Shown: piece after piece, positions 40,639-48,615 of the stretch | Layout: each line of letters opens with the position of its first letter | Numbering within the stretch: the stretch's first letter is position 1 | Assembly: GCF_016862315.1 (NCBI RefSeq) | Contig: NZ_BOMS01000066.1 | Span: forward strand, 1 to 57,821 | Source of the DNA: Actinoplanes palleronii | GTDB lineage: Bacteria > Actinomycetota > Actinomycetes > Mycobacteriales > Micromonosporaceae | Direction of reading: 5' to 3' | Length of the DNA: 57,821 bases | Translations under genes and position numbers: made by a program | The notes under the pieces: model-generated | What the model saw: only the letters and a program-made list of their open reading frames with translations | Told to the model about the DNA's origin: nothing | Databases searched by the model: none

Positions 40639-42135
40639 TCAGACGGGTTGGCAGCGCGCCGGGTTCGCCAGCTCGGGGCAGGGACGCAGCCCGTGCGAGC
40701 GCAGGATGTCCGCTCCGACCTGGTTGGTGAGGAACCGCAGGAAGCTGCCGCTCAACGACCGCGCGGCGGGTTCACCGGCCGTGTACGCGTACTCGGTCTC
40801 CCAGAACGGGTAGCGGTTCGCGTCGGCCTCCTCGACCGTCGGGGCGTGGTCGTCCAGTCGTACCGTGATGAGGTTTTTCTTGTCGGCGGCCGCGCCCGCC
40901 TCGGCGTAGCCCAGCGCGCCGGCCGTGCCGGCGACCGTGACCAGCAGCTTCCCGGTGTCACCGACCTCGCAGGCGAAGCTCTTCCCGGCCCACTGGCCGT
41001 TGTCGCCGCGCGGGCAGACGTCGACGTCGGACGGTCGTTCGACGAGGTCGCCGAGCACCCGTTCCTTGAACGCGGCGCGGGTGCCGGAGCCCCGGTGCCG
41101 GGTGATCAGCCGGATCGGCAGGTCCTTGCCGCCGACCGCCTTCCAGTTGGTGATCTCGCCGCGGTAGATGTCCCGCACCTGGGCGAGGGTCAGGTCACGC
41201 ACCCCCGCCTCCGGGTTCGCGACCAGGGCGAACAGGAAGAAGCTGATCGGCCGGCCGGTCAGCGCCGGCATCCCGTCGGCCTTGCGCCCGTCGGAGAACG
41301 CGACGAACTGCCCCGGGTCCGCGGCCCGCGCGCGGTCGTCGAGCGCCGCGACGCCCTCGCCGCTGCCCGCCATCGCGAAGGCGAACGACGCGCCCGGGCA
41401 CAGGTCCCGGTACGCGCCGGCCGCCTCCTGGACGATCGGCTCGAACGCGGTCGAGCCGTAGATCGTGACGTGCCCGGTGGCGCAGTCCAGCGGCGCGCCG
41501 CTGTTGCTGCGCAGGAACACCAGCAGCTGCGCGACGACCAGCACGACCAGGAAGCCGACCAGGGCGATGGCCCGTCGCGGCGGGCCGGGCCGGCTCCGGG
41601 TCTCCTGGATCCGGCCGTCCTTGATGTCACCCTCCAGGGTGGGCGGTCCCGGCTCACCGGTGACCCCCTCCACCCGTTCCAGCGCGGCCAGCACCTTGTA
41701 GTGCGCCAGCCGGTTCATCGGCACCTTGGGCAGCTCGATCACGCCGCCGCTCGGGTGCCGGTCGGTCTCCGGGCGGAAGCTGGTCCGCAGGTCCCGGAAG
41801 TTCGCCCGCAGCGAGTCGTTGCTCAGCTCGGTGACCACGGTCCCGACCACCTTGCGGTTCGGGAAGAAGAACCGGATGCCGACCCGGTCGTCGTCGAGCG
41901 CCACGTAGTCGTGCGTGTCGATGTAGGTGAACCCGTTGTTCTCCACCCGCAGCAGCACCAGCGACGCGTGCTTCAACGGCACACCGTGGTTCTGCAGCTC
42001 CAGCAGCGCGCCGGGCAGTTCCGCGTCGGTCTCCGCGACGTTCGTCGTGGTGGTGTCCATCTGCAGCCGGTAGCCGAGCCGCTTGCGTCCCTTGAGGACG
42101 AACTCGTAGAACGCCGCGACGCTGGGAACCAGCAC
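40639..42135 (-). CDS. Membrane-anchored protein with PstS-like binding domain
   Basis: At least 498 residues. A first hydrophobic segment at the N-terminus (VPSVAAFYEFVL) is followed by a cytoplasmic domain of ~180 residues (GVPLKHASLVLLRVENNGFT, YVALDDDRVGIRFFFPNRKV), a helix (IALVGFLVVLVVAQLLVFL) and an extracellular phosphate-binding-like domain (VTIYGSTAFEPIVQEAAGAY, AFAMAGSGEGVAAL, ITRHRGSGTRAAF, QVRDIYRGEITNW). The GTG at 42135 has no ribosome binding site; the frame stays open upstream and would add a fuller helix (FWWSVALATLG), with GGAGGCGGAG at about 42171-42181 but no ATG/GTG/TTG behind it. The start is therefore uncertain. It probably senses or captures an anion rather than importing it. 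Confidence 0.78.
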   Translation of the reverse strand: MLVPSVAAFYEFVLKGRKRLGYRLQMDTTTTNVAETDAELPGALLELQNHGVPLKHASLVLLRVENNGFTYIDTHDYVALDDDRVGIRFFFPNRKVVGTVVTELSNDSLRANFRDLRTSFRPETDRHPSGGVIELPKVPMNRLAHYKVLAALERVEGVTGEPGPPTLEGDIKDGRIQETRSRPGPPRRAIALVGFLVVLVVAQLLVFLRSNSGAPLDCATGHVTIYGSTAFEPIVQEAAGAYRDLCPGASFAFAMAGSGEGVAALDDRARAADPGQFVAFSDGRKADGMPALTGRPISFFLFALVANPEAGVRDLTLAQVRDIYRGEITNWKAVGGKDLPIRLITRHRGSGTRAAFKERVLGDLVERPSDVDVCPRGDNGQWAGKSFACEVGDTGKLLVTVAGTAGALGYAEAGAAADKKNLITVRLDDHAPTVEEADANRYPFWETEYAYTAGEPAARSLSGSFLRFLTNQVGADILRSHGLRPCPELANPARCQPV

Positions 42136-42262
42136 ACCGAGCGTCGCCAGCGCGACGCTCCACCAGAAGTCGATCTCCGCCTCCGCACACCCGGGAAGGC
42201 TTTTGATGCTATGCCGGTCGATGCACCGGTTCCGCAGCTCACGCCGGTTCTTCAGCCAACGT

Positions 42263-43087
42263 TCACGACCCGGCCAGCAGGGTCGCCACCGGGGTCGGCG
42301 GGCGGCCGGTCAGCTCGGCCACGTCGGTGGTCACCGTGGACAGTTCGCCGGCCGCGATCGCGGTGTACGTCGACACCCACGCGTCCAGCTGCCACGGCGG
42401 CGCGCCGTAGGACGCCCGGGACGCGTACGCCTCGTCGACCGTCTCCGGGTGGTAGGTCGCGCCGACGATCGCCGCGATCTCGGTCAGGCTCAGCGCCTCC
42501 GGGCCGGTCAGGCCGTACGTCCGGCCGGCGTGCGCGCCCGGGTCGCGCAGCACCGCCACGGCCGCGTCGGCGATGTCGTCCTGCGCCACCGCCGCGACCC
42601 GCCCGTCGCCGGCCGGCCCGCGGATCACCCGGTCCTCGCCGGCCAGCATCGGCAGGAAGTCCGCGTACAGGTTGTCCCGCAGGAACGTCGCGCCGATGCC
42701 GGACGCCCGGATGTGCTCCTCGGTGGCCCAGTGGTCGCGGGCCAGGGTGAACGTGGCGTCCGGGGCCGCGCCGAAGAACGAGATGTAGACCAGGTGCTCG
42801 ACACCGGCGGCCACCGCGGCGTCCACGAACGTGCGGTGCTGCCCGACCCGGTCCGGCGCCTCGGACGCCGACACCATCAGCACGGTCCGCAGCCCGGCCA
42901 GGGCGGCCCGGCAGGCCTCGCCGTCGTGGAACGGCGCGACGGCCGCGACCGCACCGGGCAGCTGCGGCGCGCGCGCCACGTCCCGCACCAGGAGCTTCTG
43001 GGGTACGCCGTAAGCCGCCAGCCGCAGCGCCACCCGGCCGCCCAGTTGCCCGGTCGCCCCGCTCACACCAATGTGTTGATCACTCAT
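42263..43087 (-). CDS. NmrA-like SDR family NAD(P)-binding protein
   Basis: 274 residues. Atypical SDR with Rossmann motif GVSGATGQLGGRVALRL, then VEHLVYISFFGA and a C-terminal substrate region. The catalytic Tyr-x3-Lys of classical SDRs is missing, as usual for the NmrA/quinone-oxidoreductase-2 group. It may reduce quinones or act as a redox-sensing protein. It starts 24 bases after the P-loop kinase gene on the same strand and could be the last gene of that operon. Confidence 0.88.
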   Translation of the reverse strand: MSDQHIGVSGATGQLGGRVALRLAAYGVPQKLLVRDVARAPQLPGAVAAVAPFHDGEACRAALAGLRTVLMVSASEAPDRVGQHRTFVDAAVAAGVEHLVYISFFGAAPDATFTLARDHWATEEHIRASGIGATFLRDNLYADFLPMLAGEDRVIRGPAGDGRVAAVAQDDIADAAVAVLRDPGAHAGRTYGLTGPEALSLTEIAAIVGATYHPETVDEAYASRASYGAPPWQLDAWVSTYTAIAAGELSTVTTDVAELTGRPPTPVATLLAGS

Positions 43088-43111
43088 CCCGCTATCCTGC
43101 CCCGTGCGCGG

Positions 43112-43681
43112 TCAGGGTTCCTCGTTCTCGATGATCAGATCGGCGTGCGCGCGGACCTGGTCGGCCGCGTAGAACGCGTCCTCGTGCGCCGCCCACCGTT
43201 GCCAGTGCGGGGCATAGGTCTCACCGTCCCTGGCGAGGGCGCGCCGCTTGCGCAATCCGGTGGAGCTGTCCAACCAGACAACCCCGATCTGGTACGACCT
43301 GAGCACCGTCGCCCCGGCACCGACCCCCTCGACGACGAGCCACGCGGCGTCGGGCACCGGGTGTTCCTCGGCGTACTCGCCGGCCGCCCAGTCCCAGCGC
43401 CGCCACGCCGCGGGACGGCCCTCGGCGAGCGGCTCGAGCACCCGGTCGCGCAGTTCGGCCACGCCCTGGTCGAGGCCGTCCCAGCCGGCGTACAGGTCGT
43501 CCATGTGGATCAGCGGTGCGCCGAGACGTGCCGCGATCGCCCGGGCCAGGGTGGTCTTCCCGGAGCCGGACCGGCCCTCGACGGCGAGCACCCCGCGCTC
43601 CCCCGCCGACGGCTGCCGCTCGCCCGCCCAGCCGGCCACCCGGTCCACCGCGGCCGCCAGCCACGTCGCCTCGCCGGTCAT
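43112..43681 (-). CDS. P-loop small-molecule kinase, uridine-kinase-like
   Basis: 189 residues. Walker A EGRSGSGKTTLARAIA, then PLIHMDDLYAGWDGLDQG as in uridine/pantothenate kinase-like enzymes, and a Walker B-like WLVVEGVGAG. The Arg-rich lid is RKRRALARDGE. It likely phosphorylates a small metabolite in the cytoplasm. The ATG overlaps the PPOX gene stop (ATGA), placing it in the NMT1/THI5-type operon, so a pyrimidine or thiazole alcohol is a candidate substrate. That is inference from context. Confidence 0.85.
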   Translation of the reverse strand: MTGEATWLAAAVDRVAGWAGERQPSAGERGVLAVEGRSGSGKTTLARAIAARLGAPLIHMDDLYAGWDGLDQGVAELRDRVLEPLAEGRPAAWRRWDWAAGEYAEEHPVPDAAWLVVEGVGAGATVLRSYQIGVVWLDSSTGLRKRRALARDGETYAPHWQRWAAHEDAFYAADQVRAHADLIIENEEP

Positions 43682-44076
43682 CCGATGTGCCGGACCCGCT
43701 CGGGGGTGATCCGCAGGACCACCCGGTCGTCCTCCTGATCGGGATCGGTCACCACGTGGGCGGCGCCGGTGTAGCGCCGGGCCAGCTCGTCGACCAGTGC
43801 GTGCGGGTCCTGGCCCGTAACCCGGGCGCGGCCGCGGATCTCGGCGTACCGGGCCGGCGCGGCCCGGTCGTGCAGCAGCACGGTGACCCGCGGGTCACGG
43901 CGGATGTTCGCCACCTTGCGGCGGCCGGCCTTCGTCGCCATCAGCAGATCCTCACCGTCCCAGCCCACCCACATCACCGACAGCTGCACACTCCCATCCC
44001 CCTCGGCCGTCGCCAGCACCGCGAACTCCGGCCGCTCCAGCAACTCCCGCACCTCCGCGCCGAGCCGGACCGTCAT
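43678..44076 (-). CDS. PPOX-class flavin/F420-dependent oxidoreductase
   Basis: 132 residues. A split-barrel fold of the pyridoxamine-phosphate-oxidase type: PEFAVLATAEGDGSVQLSVM, VGWDGEDLLMATKAGRRKVA, NIRRDPRVTVLLHD, YAEIRGRARV. The size and K-x2-N-I-R-R-D-P-R motif fit the actinobacterial F420/FMN-binding PPOX group. Substrate unknown. Four-base overlaps on both sides bind it tightly into the operon. Confidence 0.88.
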   Translation of the reverse strand: MTVRLGAEVRELLERPEFAVLATAEGDGSVQLSVMWVGWDGEDLLMATKAGRRKVANIRRDPRVTVLLHDRAAPARYAEIRGRARVTGQDPHALVDELARRYTGAAHVVTDPDQEDDRVVLRITPERVRHIG

Positions 44077-45185
44077 GCGGCGCTCCCGGCCCGGCCCAGC
44101 TCCAGCGGCAGCGCGGGGTCGGCCGACCACTCCTCCAGCGAACCGTCGTAGAGCGCCACATCGGACCGCCCGACCACGGCCAGGGCCAGTGCGACGACGG
44201 TCGCCGAGATGCCCCCGCCGCAGTAGAGCCACACCGGCGCCGGGTCGTCGACCAGGTCACCGAGCGCGGCCCGCAGCTCCGGCTCGGGCAGGAACCGCCC
44301 GTCCGCCCCGGTCAGCGACCGGGCCGGCAGGTTCCCGCTCCCCGGGATGTGCCCCCGCCGGCTGTACCGCGTCGGCACCTCCCCGGCGTAGGCCTCAGGG
44401 TTGAGCGCGCACACCACCGTCGCGTCGACGTCCCCGGCGAGCCAAGCCCGCAGTTCCCCCGCACCCACCCATCGCCCGCCCTTGGCCCGCACGGTGATCC
44501 CGCCGGCCCGGCTGGCCCCCAGGGGTGTCTCGAGGGCACCGAGAGACCCCTCAGAACCAGCCGAAGCCCCGCGCCCGCCCGCACCCGGGAGGGCAGCGGA
44601 CTCGCGGTCCCGGCTGGCCCTGACGGCCCCTTCGGGGCCGGCATAAGGGCCCCCAGAACCAGCCGAGGCCCCGCGCGTGCCCGCCACCTCGCGGTCCCAG
44701 CTGGCCCTGACGGCCCCTTCGGGGCCGGCATAAGGGCCCCCAGAACCAGCCGGGGCCTCGCGCGTGCTCGCCACCGGGAGGGCGGCGGACTGCCAGGCGG
44801 GGAGGCCGCCGTTGAGGACGTAGGACTCCAGGCCCAGCCAGTCGAGGAGGTACCAGAGGCGGGCGGCCCAGAGGCCACCGGCCCGGTCGTAGGTGACCAC
44901 CGGGATGCCGTCGCGGACGCCCAGGTCGTGCAGGGCGGCGGCGAGGGCCTCCGGGGATGGGGCCGCGAAGTGGTAGGGCGCGGCCGGGTCGCTCAGGGTG
45001 TGCAGCAGGTCGGCGTGCCGGGAACCGGGGATGTGCGCACGCCGCCACCCGGCCAGCCCCGACACCGAACGGTGGTCGCCGTCGTGGGCGGCCGGGGCCA
45101 GCTCGACCGTGGCGTCCAGGATGACGATGTCGCCGTGCTGACGTCGTACCTCAAGGTCTTGCGGAGAGAGCAGCGGACCGGTCAT
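44073..45185 (-). CDS. Two-domain sulfurtransferase (thiosulfate/3-mercaptopyruvate type) with palindromic insert
   Basis: 370 residues, about 90 more than usual. N-terminal rhodanese domain (~1-140: VILDATVELAPAAHDG, RRAHIPGSRHADL, PVVTYDRAGGLWAARLWYLL) and C-terminal catalytic rhodanese domain (~235-365: SRRGHIPGSGNLP, active loop YCGGGISATV with catalytic Cys). Between them lie ~85 residues rich in Gly, Ala, Ser and Glu that consist of three related units (two read APAGSGG/ASAGSGG-PYAGPEGAVRAS). These are translations of three palindromic elements inserted in frame. It transfers sulphane sulphur, and sulphur donation for thiamine-type chemistry fits the operon. ATGA overlaps with both neighbours. 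Confidence 0.9.
   Translation of the reverse strand: MTGPLLSPQDLEVRRQHGDIVILDATVELAPAAHDGDHRSVSGLAGWRRAHIPGSRHADLLHTLSDPAAPYHFAAPSPEALAAALHDLGVRDGIPVVTYDRAGGLWAARLWYLLDWLGLESYVLNGGLPAWQSAALPVASTREAPAGSGGPYAGPEGAVRASWDREVAGTRGASAGSGGPYAGPEGAVRASRDRESAALPGAGGRGASAGSEGSLGALETPLGASRAGGITVRAKGGRWVGAGELRAWLAGDVDATVVCALNPEAYAGEVPTRYSRRGHIPGSGNLPARSLTGADGRFLPEPELRAALGDLVDDPAPVWLYCGGGISATVVALALAVVGRSDVALYDGSLEEWSADPALPLELGRAGSAA
44510..44562. repeat. GGCTGG/CCAGCC palindromic element, copy D, in frame in a gene
   Basis: GGCTGG (44510-44515) and CCAGCC (44557-44562) flank AGGGGTGTCTC (44521-44531) and GAGAGACCCCT (44541-44551), 10 of 11 paired. Length 53 bp. Its core is the same as in intergenic copies A and B. 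It encodes the third linker unit of the sulfurtransferase (AGSEGSLGALETPLGAS). Confidence 0.83.
44612..44664. repeat. Palindromic element, copy E, in frame in a gene
   Basis: 53 bp with GGCTGG (44612-44617) and CCAGCC (44659-44664) ends and an internal GGCCCC-TTC-GGGGCC hairpin. Nearly identical to copy F, 87 bp away (29 codons). Confidence 0.82.
44699..44751. repeat. Palindromic element, copy F, in frame in a gene
   Basis: 53 bp with AGCTGG and CCAGCC ends and the same internal GGCCCC-TTC-GGGGCC hairpin as copy E. E and F are offset by 87 bp, so the pair looks like a tandem duplication of element plus flanking codons. Confidence 0.82.
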
Positions 45186-46108
45186 CGCGGAGCGGTCTGG
45201 ACCGGAGCGGACGTCGCGGGGGTGACGGCCTGGCGCCAGTCGAAGGCCGCCGGGAGGATGTCGTTTTTGATCAGCCAGTCGGTGTACGGCGTCATCAGGT
45301 CCCCACGGATCTCGCCCCAGCGACCGCCGTGCCACCAGGTCGGCGCGATCAGTTCCAGCGACCGGGCCAGGATCGGGCGCGGGAAGTACGGGATGACGTG
45401 GTCCAGGATCTCCAGGGTGCCGGCCGGGTCGTCGGTGGCCGCGCGGTAGCCCCGCTCGGTGACCTCGAGGAACGTCGCCAGCAGGGCCGGGTCGGTGAGC
45501 GCCGGGCCGGTGCCGAGCAGGTAGCTGTGGTAGGGCGGCGCGCCGATCTCGTCGACCGGCCAGACGATCCGCTGCTCACCCGGCAACTGGGCGAAGAGCG
45601 CGTCCCAGGCCCAGTACCCGCCGAACGTGGCGTCCACCGCGCCGGCCGCGATGTCGTCGACGCTCAGCTCACGGTGACCGCTGTCGATCAGCACGACCGC
45701 GTCCGGGTCGCCGCCGTCCGCGGTGATCAGGTGCCGGACCATCGCCACGCCGCGCGGGGTCGGGTTCAGCGCGAGCCGCTTGCCGGCCAGGTCGCGGGGC
45801 CGGGTGATGCCGCGACCGGCCACCGTCTGGATGGTCTCCATGCCCCGGTGGTTGACCGAGGCCACGCCGTGCACCGGCTGCCCGGCCGCGCTGCGGACCA
45901 GCAGCCGGTTGGTCGGGAAGACGCCGAGGTGGACCTCGCCGCGGGCCAGGTGCTCCAGGGTGTCGCCGCGCAGCGCGTCGAAGACGGTGAGCTCGACGTC
46001 CAGGCCGGCGTCGCGGTACCAGCCGCGGTGGCTGGCGACGTAGAGACCGGCCGCGTTCGGCCACGGGTGGAAGTACTCGAGCATCACGCGGAGGTGGGTG
46101 AGTGTCAT
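45182..46108 (-). CDS. NMT1/THI5-like solute-binding-domain protein without signal peptide
   Basis: 308 residues. The fold is that of SsuA/THI5-like binding proteins (FHPWPNAAGLYVASHRGWYR, LARGEVHLGVFPTNRLLV, RPRDLAGKRLALNPTPRGVA, YWAWDALFAQLPG). Unlike the operon's other binding protein it has no signal sequence, so it should be cytoplasmic. Candidates are a pyrimidine-synthase-like enzyme of the THI5 type, or a cytoplasmic carrier. It overlaps the ATPase gene upstream and the sulfurtransferase gene downstream by four bases each. Confidence 0.82.
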   Translation of the reverse strand: MTLTHLRVMLEYFHPWPNAAGLYVASHRGWYRDAGLDVELTVFDALRGDTLEHLARGEVHLGVFPTNRLLVRSAAGQPVHGVASVNHRGMETIQTVAGRGITRPRDLAGKRLALNPTPRGVAMVRHLITADGGDPDAVVLIDSGHRELSVDDIAAGAVDATFGGYWAWDALFAQLPGEQRIVWPVDEIGAPPYHSYLLGTGPALTDPALLATFLEVTERGYRAATDDPAGTLEILDHVIPYFPRPILARSLELIAPTWWHGGRWGEIRGDLMTPYTDWLIKNDILPAAFDWRQAVTPATSAPVQTAPR

Positions 46109-46848
46109 GACGGAACACCTGTCAGCAGATCGGTGAGGCGGCGGCGCAGCTTGACGAACTCGGGGTCGTCCACCACCTCGGCACGACGGGGACGGCCGAA
46201 CGGCACGGTGATCTTCTCGAGGACCGTGGCCGGGCGGTGCGAGAAGACGTAGACGGTGTCGGACAGCAGCAGCGCCTCCTCGATGTTGTGGGTGACGAAC
46301 AGGACCGAGCGGCGGTTGGCCTCCCAGATGTCCAGCAGCCAGCGGTGCATGTCGGCGCGGGTCATCGCGTCGAGCGCGCTGAACGGCTCGTCCAGGCAGA
46401 GCAGCTCCTGGTCGGAGATCAGGGCGCGGAGGAACGCGACGCGTTGCTGCATGCCGCCGGAGAGCTGGTGGGGGTAGGAGCGGGCGAAGCCGTCGAGTCC
46501 TACCCTGGCCAGCCACTCTCTTGCGATCTTGCGGTCTTTCTTGCCGGCGATCTCGCGGGCCAGGATGACGTTCGCTTCGATCGTGCGCCAGGGCATGAGG
46601 GCCGGGGCCTGGGGCATGTAGCCGATGAGGCCGCGGCGGCCGACCGCGTTTGCACCGTTGATCTCGATGGTGCCGCTTGCCGGCGTCAGCAGGCCGCCGA
46701 TGAGGTGGAAGAGGGTGCTCTTGCCGCTGCCACTCGGGCCGATGATCGAGACGAACTCGCCCTGCTTAACCGAAATATCTAGATTTTTCAAGACTTCTAG
46801 GTCTTTGAAGCCGTGATTCACACCGGCGACCCGCAACGTATCAGGCAT
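46105..46848 (-). CDS. ABC transporter ATP-binding protein (nitrate/sulfonate/pyrimidine class)
   Basis: 247 residues. Walker A IIGPSGSGKST, Q-loop YMPQAPALMPWRT, signature LSGGMQQRVAFLRAL, Walker B LLCLDEPFSALD and the switch His in FVTHNIEEAL are all intact. It powers import with the permease at 46841. The start overlaps the permease stop by eight bases. Confidence 0.94.
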   Translation of the reverse strand: MPDTLRVAGVNHGFKDLEVLKNLDISVKQGEFVSIIGPSGSGKSTLFHLIGGLLTPASGTIEINGANAVGRRGLIGYMPQAPALMPWRTIEANVILAREIAGKKDRKIAREWLARVGLDGFARSYPHQLSGGMQQRVAFLRALISDQELLCLDEPFSALDAMTRADMHRWLLDIWEANRRSVLFVTHNIEEALLLSDTVYVFSHRPATVLEKITVPFGRPRRAEVVDDPEFVKLRRRLTDLLTGVPS

Positions 46849-47590
46849 GTCGGCGCCCCCGCACGGTGAGCTTCTCCAGGAGCGCGACCAGGCCGAAGAT
46901 GGCCAGGGCGAGCACCACGACGATGACGATGGCGACGAACATCCGATCGGCCCGGAACGCGGACTTCTGGACGATCATGTACCGGCCGATGCCCTTCTCG
47001 CTGCCGAGCCACTCCGAGATGATCGCGCCGAACACGCTGTAGGTGGCCGCGATCTTCAGGCCGGAGAACATCGTCGGCAGCGCGTGCGGCCACTGCAGCT
47101 TGGTGAACAGCTGCCGCCGGTTGGCGCCGCTCATCCGCAGGTAGTCGGCGATCAGCGCGTCACTACGGCCCAGCCCGTCCAGGGTCGCGACGGCCACCGG
47201 GAAGAAGCAGACCAGCACGATCACCACGATCTTCGGGGCGATGCCGAAGCCGAGCCAGATCACCAGCAGCGGGGCGAGCGCGATGATCGGCACGTTCTGG
47301 CTGATCACCAGCAGCGGGTAGACCGCCGCGCGCAGGAACGGGACCAGGTGCAGGACGATCGCGATCAGCAGGCCGGCGGCCACCCCGGCGGCCAGGCCGT
47401 ACAGGGTGAGCTCGACGGTGGCCAGGGTGTGCGTGGTCAGCGCGTCGCGCTGCTCGATCGCCGCGTCCCCGATGTCCTTGGGGCTGGGCAGCAGCCACGC
47501 GTCGATCCCGGAGACCGTGGTGTAGACCTGCCAGCCGGCGATCAGCAGGATCAGCGTGATCGCCGGGGGAAGCCATTTCTTGTACGTCAT
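46841..47590 (-). CDS. ABC transporter permease (SsuC/ThiX class)
   Basis: 249 residues, six hydrophobic helices. The EAA-type loop reads DYLRMSGANRRQLFTKLQWP and the family marker PIIALAPLLVIWLGFG is typical of nitrate/sulfonate/HMP importers. It overlaps the binding-protein stop by four bases (ATGA). It works with the binding protein at 47587 and the ATPase at 46105. Confidence 0.93.
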   Translation of the reverse strand: MTYKKWLPPAITLILLIAGWQVYTTVSGIDAWLLPSPKDIGDAAIEQRDALTTHTLATVELTLYGLAAGVAAGLLIAIVLHLVPFLRAAVYPLLVISQNVPIIALAPLLVIWLGFGIAPKIVVIVLVCFFPVAVATLDGLGRSDALIADYLRMSGANRRQLFTKLQWPHALPTMFSGLKIAATYSVFGAIISEWLGSEKGIGRYMIVQKSAFRADRMFVAIVIVVVLALAIFGLVALLEKLTVRGRRHA

Positions 47591-48615
47591 GCCGCTGGCA
47601 GGAAGTCGTTGGTGTAGGCCTTCGCCGGGTCGATCTCCTTGCTGAGCACCTTCTGCGCGTAGAGCCACGCGGAGAAGTCGGTCCACACGGTCGCCTTCTG
47701 CTCACCCCAGCGCGCCGCGTCGTCCTGGTACTTCGGGCTCAGCCACTCCTGGCTCTTCCTGACCAGCGCGGCGTCCAGGTCGGGGGCCGCCTTCAGCAGG
47801 ATGTCCGCGCTCTCCGCGGCGTTCTTGCCGGCGTACGTGTACCCCTCGGAGACCGCCGCCGTGAAGTCCTTGACCAGCGCCGGGTCGCTGCTGATCCGCT
47901 TCTCGTTGGTGATCAGGATCGGGGTGTAGAAGTCGAGCGCCTTGTCGTAGTCCTTGACGTACTGGATGTTCAGCGGCGAACCCTTGAGCTCGGCGTTGAC
48001 CCCGTCCCAGCCGTAGAAGATCCACTCGAAGTCGATGCCCTTCTTGGTGGCGGTGAGGAAGTCGGCCTCGCCCACGTTCACCACCTTGACCTTGTCCGGA
48101 TCGCCGCCGTCCGCCTTGACCAGCGTCTTGAGCAGCGGCTCCTCGATCGCGCCGCCGTACCCGCCGTAGGTCTTGCCGGCATAGTCGGCGGGCCGGGTCA
48201 GGTTGCGGTCCTGGGGCGAGGCGAAGCCGGACGTGTTGTGCTGCAGGATCGCGGCGACCGAGACGAGCGGGGCGCCCTCGGCGCGGGCCTGGGTGAGCGC
48301 CTCCTGCGCGCTGACCGCGAACGGGATCTTGTCGGCGGCGACCAGGGCGGCCGGGTCGGCGTCGCCGGGCTGGACGATCTCGACGTCCAGGCCGTGCGCC
48401 GCGAAGTAGCCCTTGGCCTGGGCGACGTACAGGCCGGTGTGGTTGGTGTTCGGGGTCCAGTCCAGGGCGACTTGGATCTTGCGCAACGCCCCGCTCGCGC
48501 CGGCGGCGGGCGTATCGCCGTTGTCACCGTCGCCGCATGCACCGAGGGCGAGCACGAGCGACGTGCCGGCGAAGGCGGCGAGGAAGCGGCGACGGCTGGT
48601 TCCAGTGATGATCAT
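47587..48615 (-). CDS. Tat-type lipoprotein binding protein, ThiY/NMT1 family
   Basis: 342 residues from the ATG at 48615. The signal has twin arginines (TSRRRFLAAFAG) and a lipobox (LGAC). The mature N-terminus carries ALDWTPNTNHTGLYVAQAKG, a hallmark of the NMT1/THI5-like proteins that bind pyrimidine thiamine precursors such as HMP or formylaminopyrimidine. It is the first gene of a 4-base-overlapped operon continuing to 43112. I found no convincing TPP riboswitch upstream, so thiamine control is not visible. Confidence 0.9.
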   Translation of the reverse strand: MIITGTSRRRFLAAFAGTSLVLALGACGDGDNGDTPAAGASGALRKIQVALDWTPNTNHTGLYVAQAKGYFAAHGLDVEIVQPGDADPAALVAADKIPFAVSAQEALTQARAEGAPLVSVAAILQHNTSGFASPQDRNLTRPADYAGKTYGGYGGAIEEPLLKTLVKADGGDPDKVKVVNVGEADFLTATKKGIDFEWIFYGWDGVNAELKGSPLNIQYVKDYDKALDFYTPILITNEKRISSDPALVKDFTAAVSEGYTYAGKNAAESADILLKAAPDLDAALVRKSQEWLSPKYQDDAARWGEQKATVWTDFSAWLYAQKVLSKEIDPAKAYTNDFLPAA

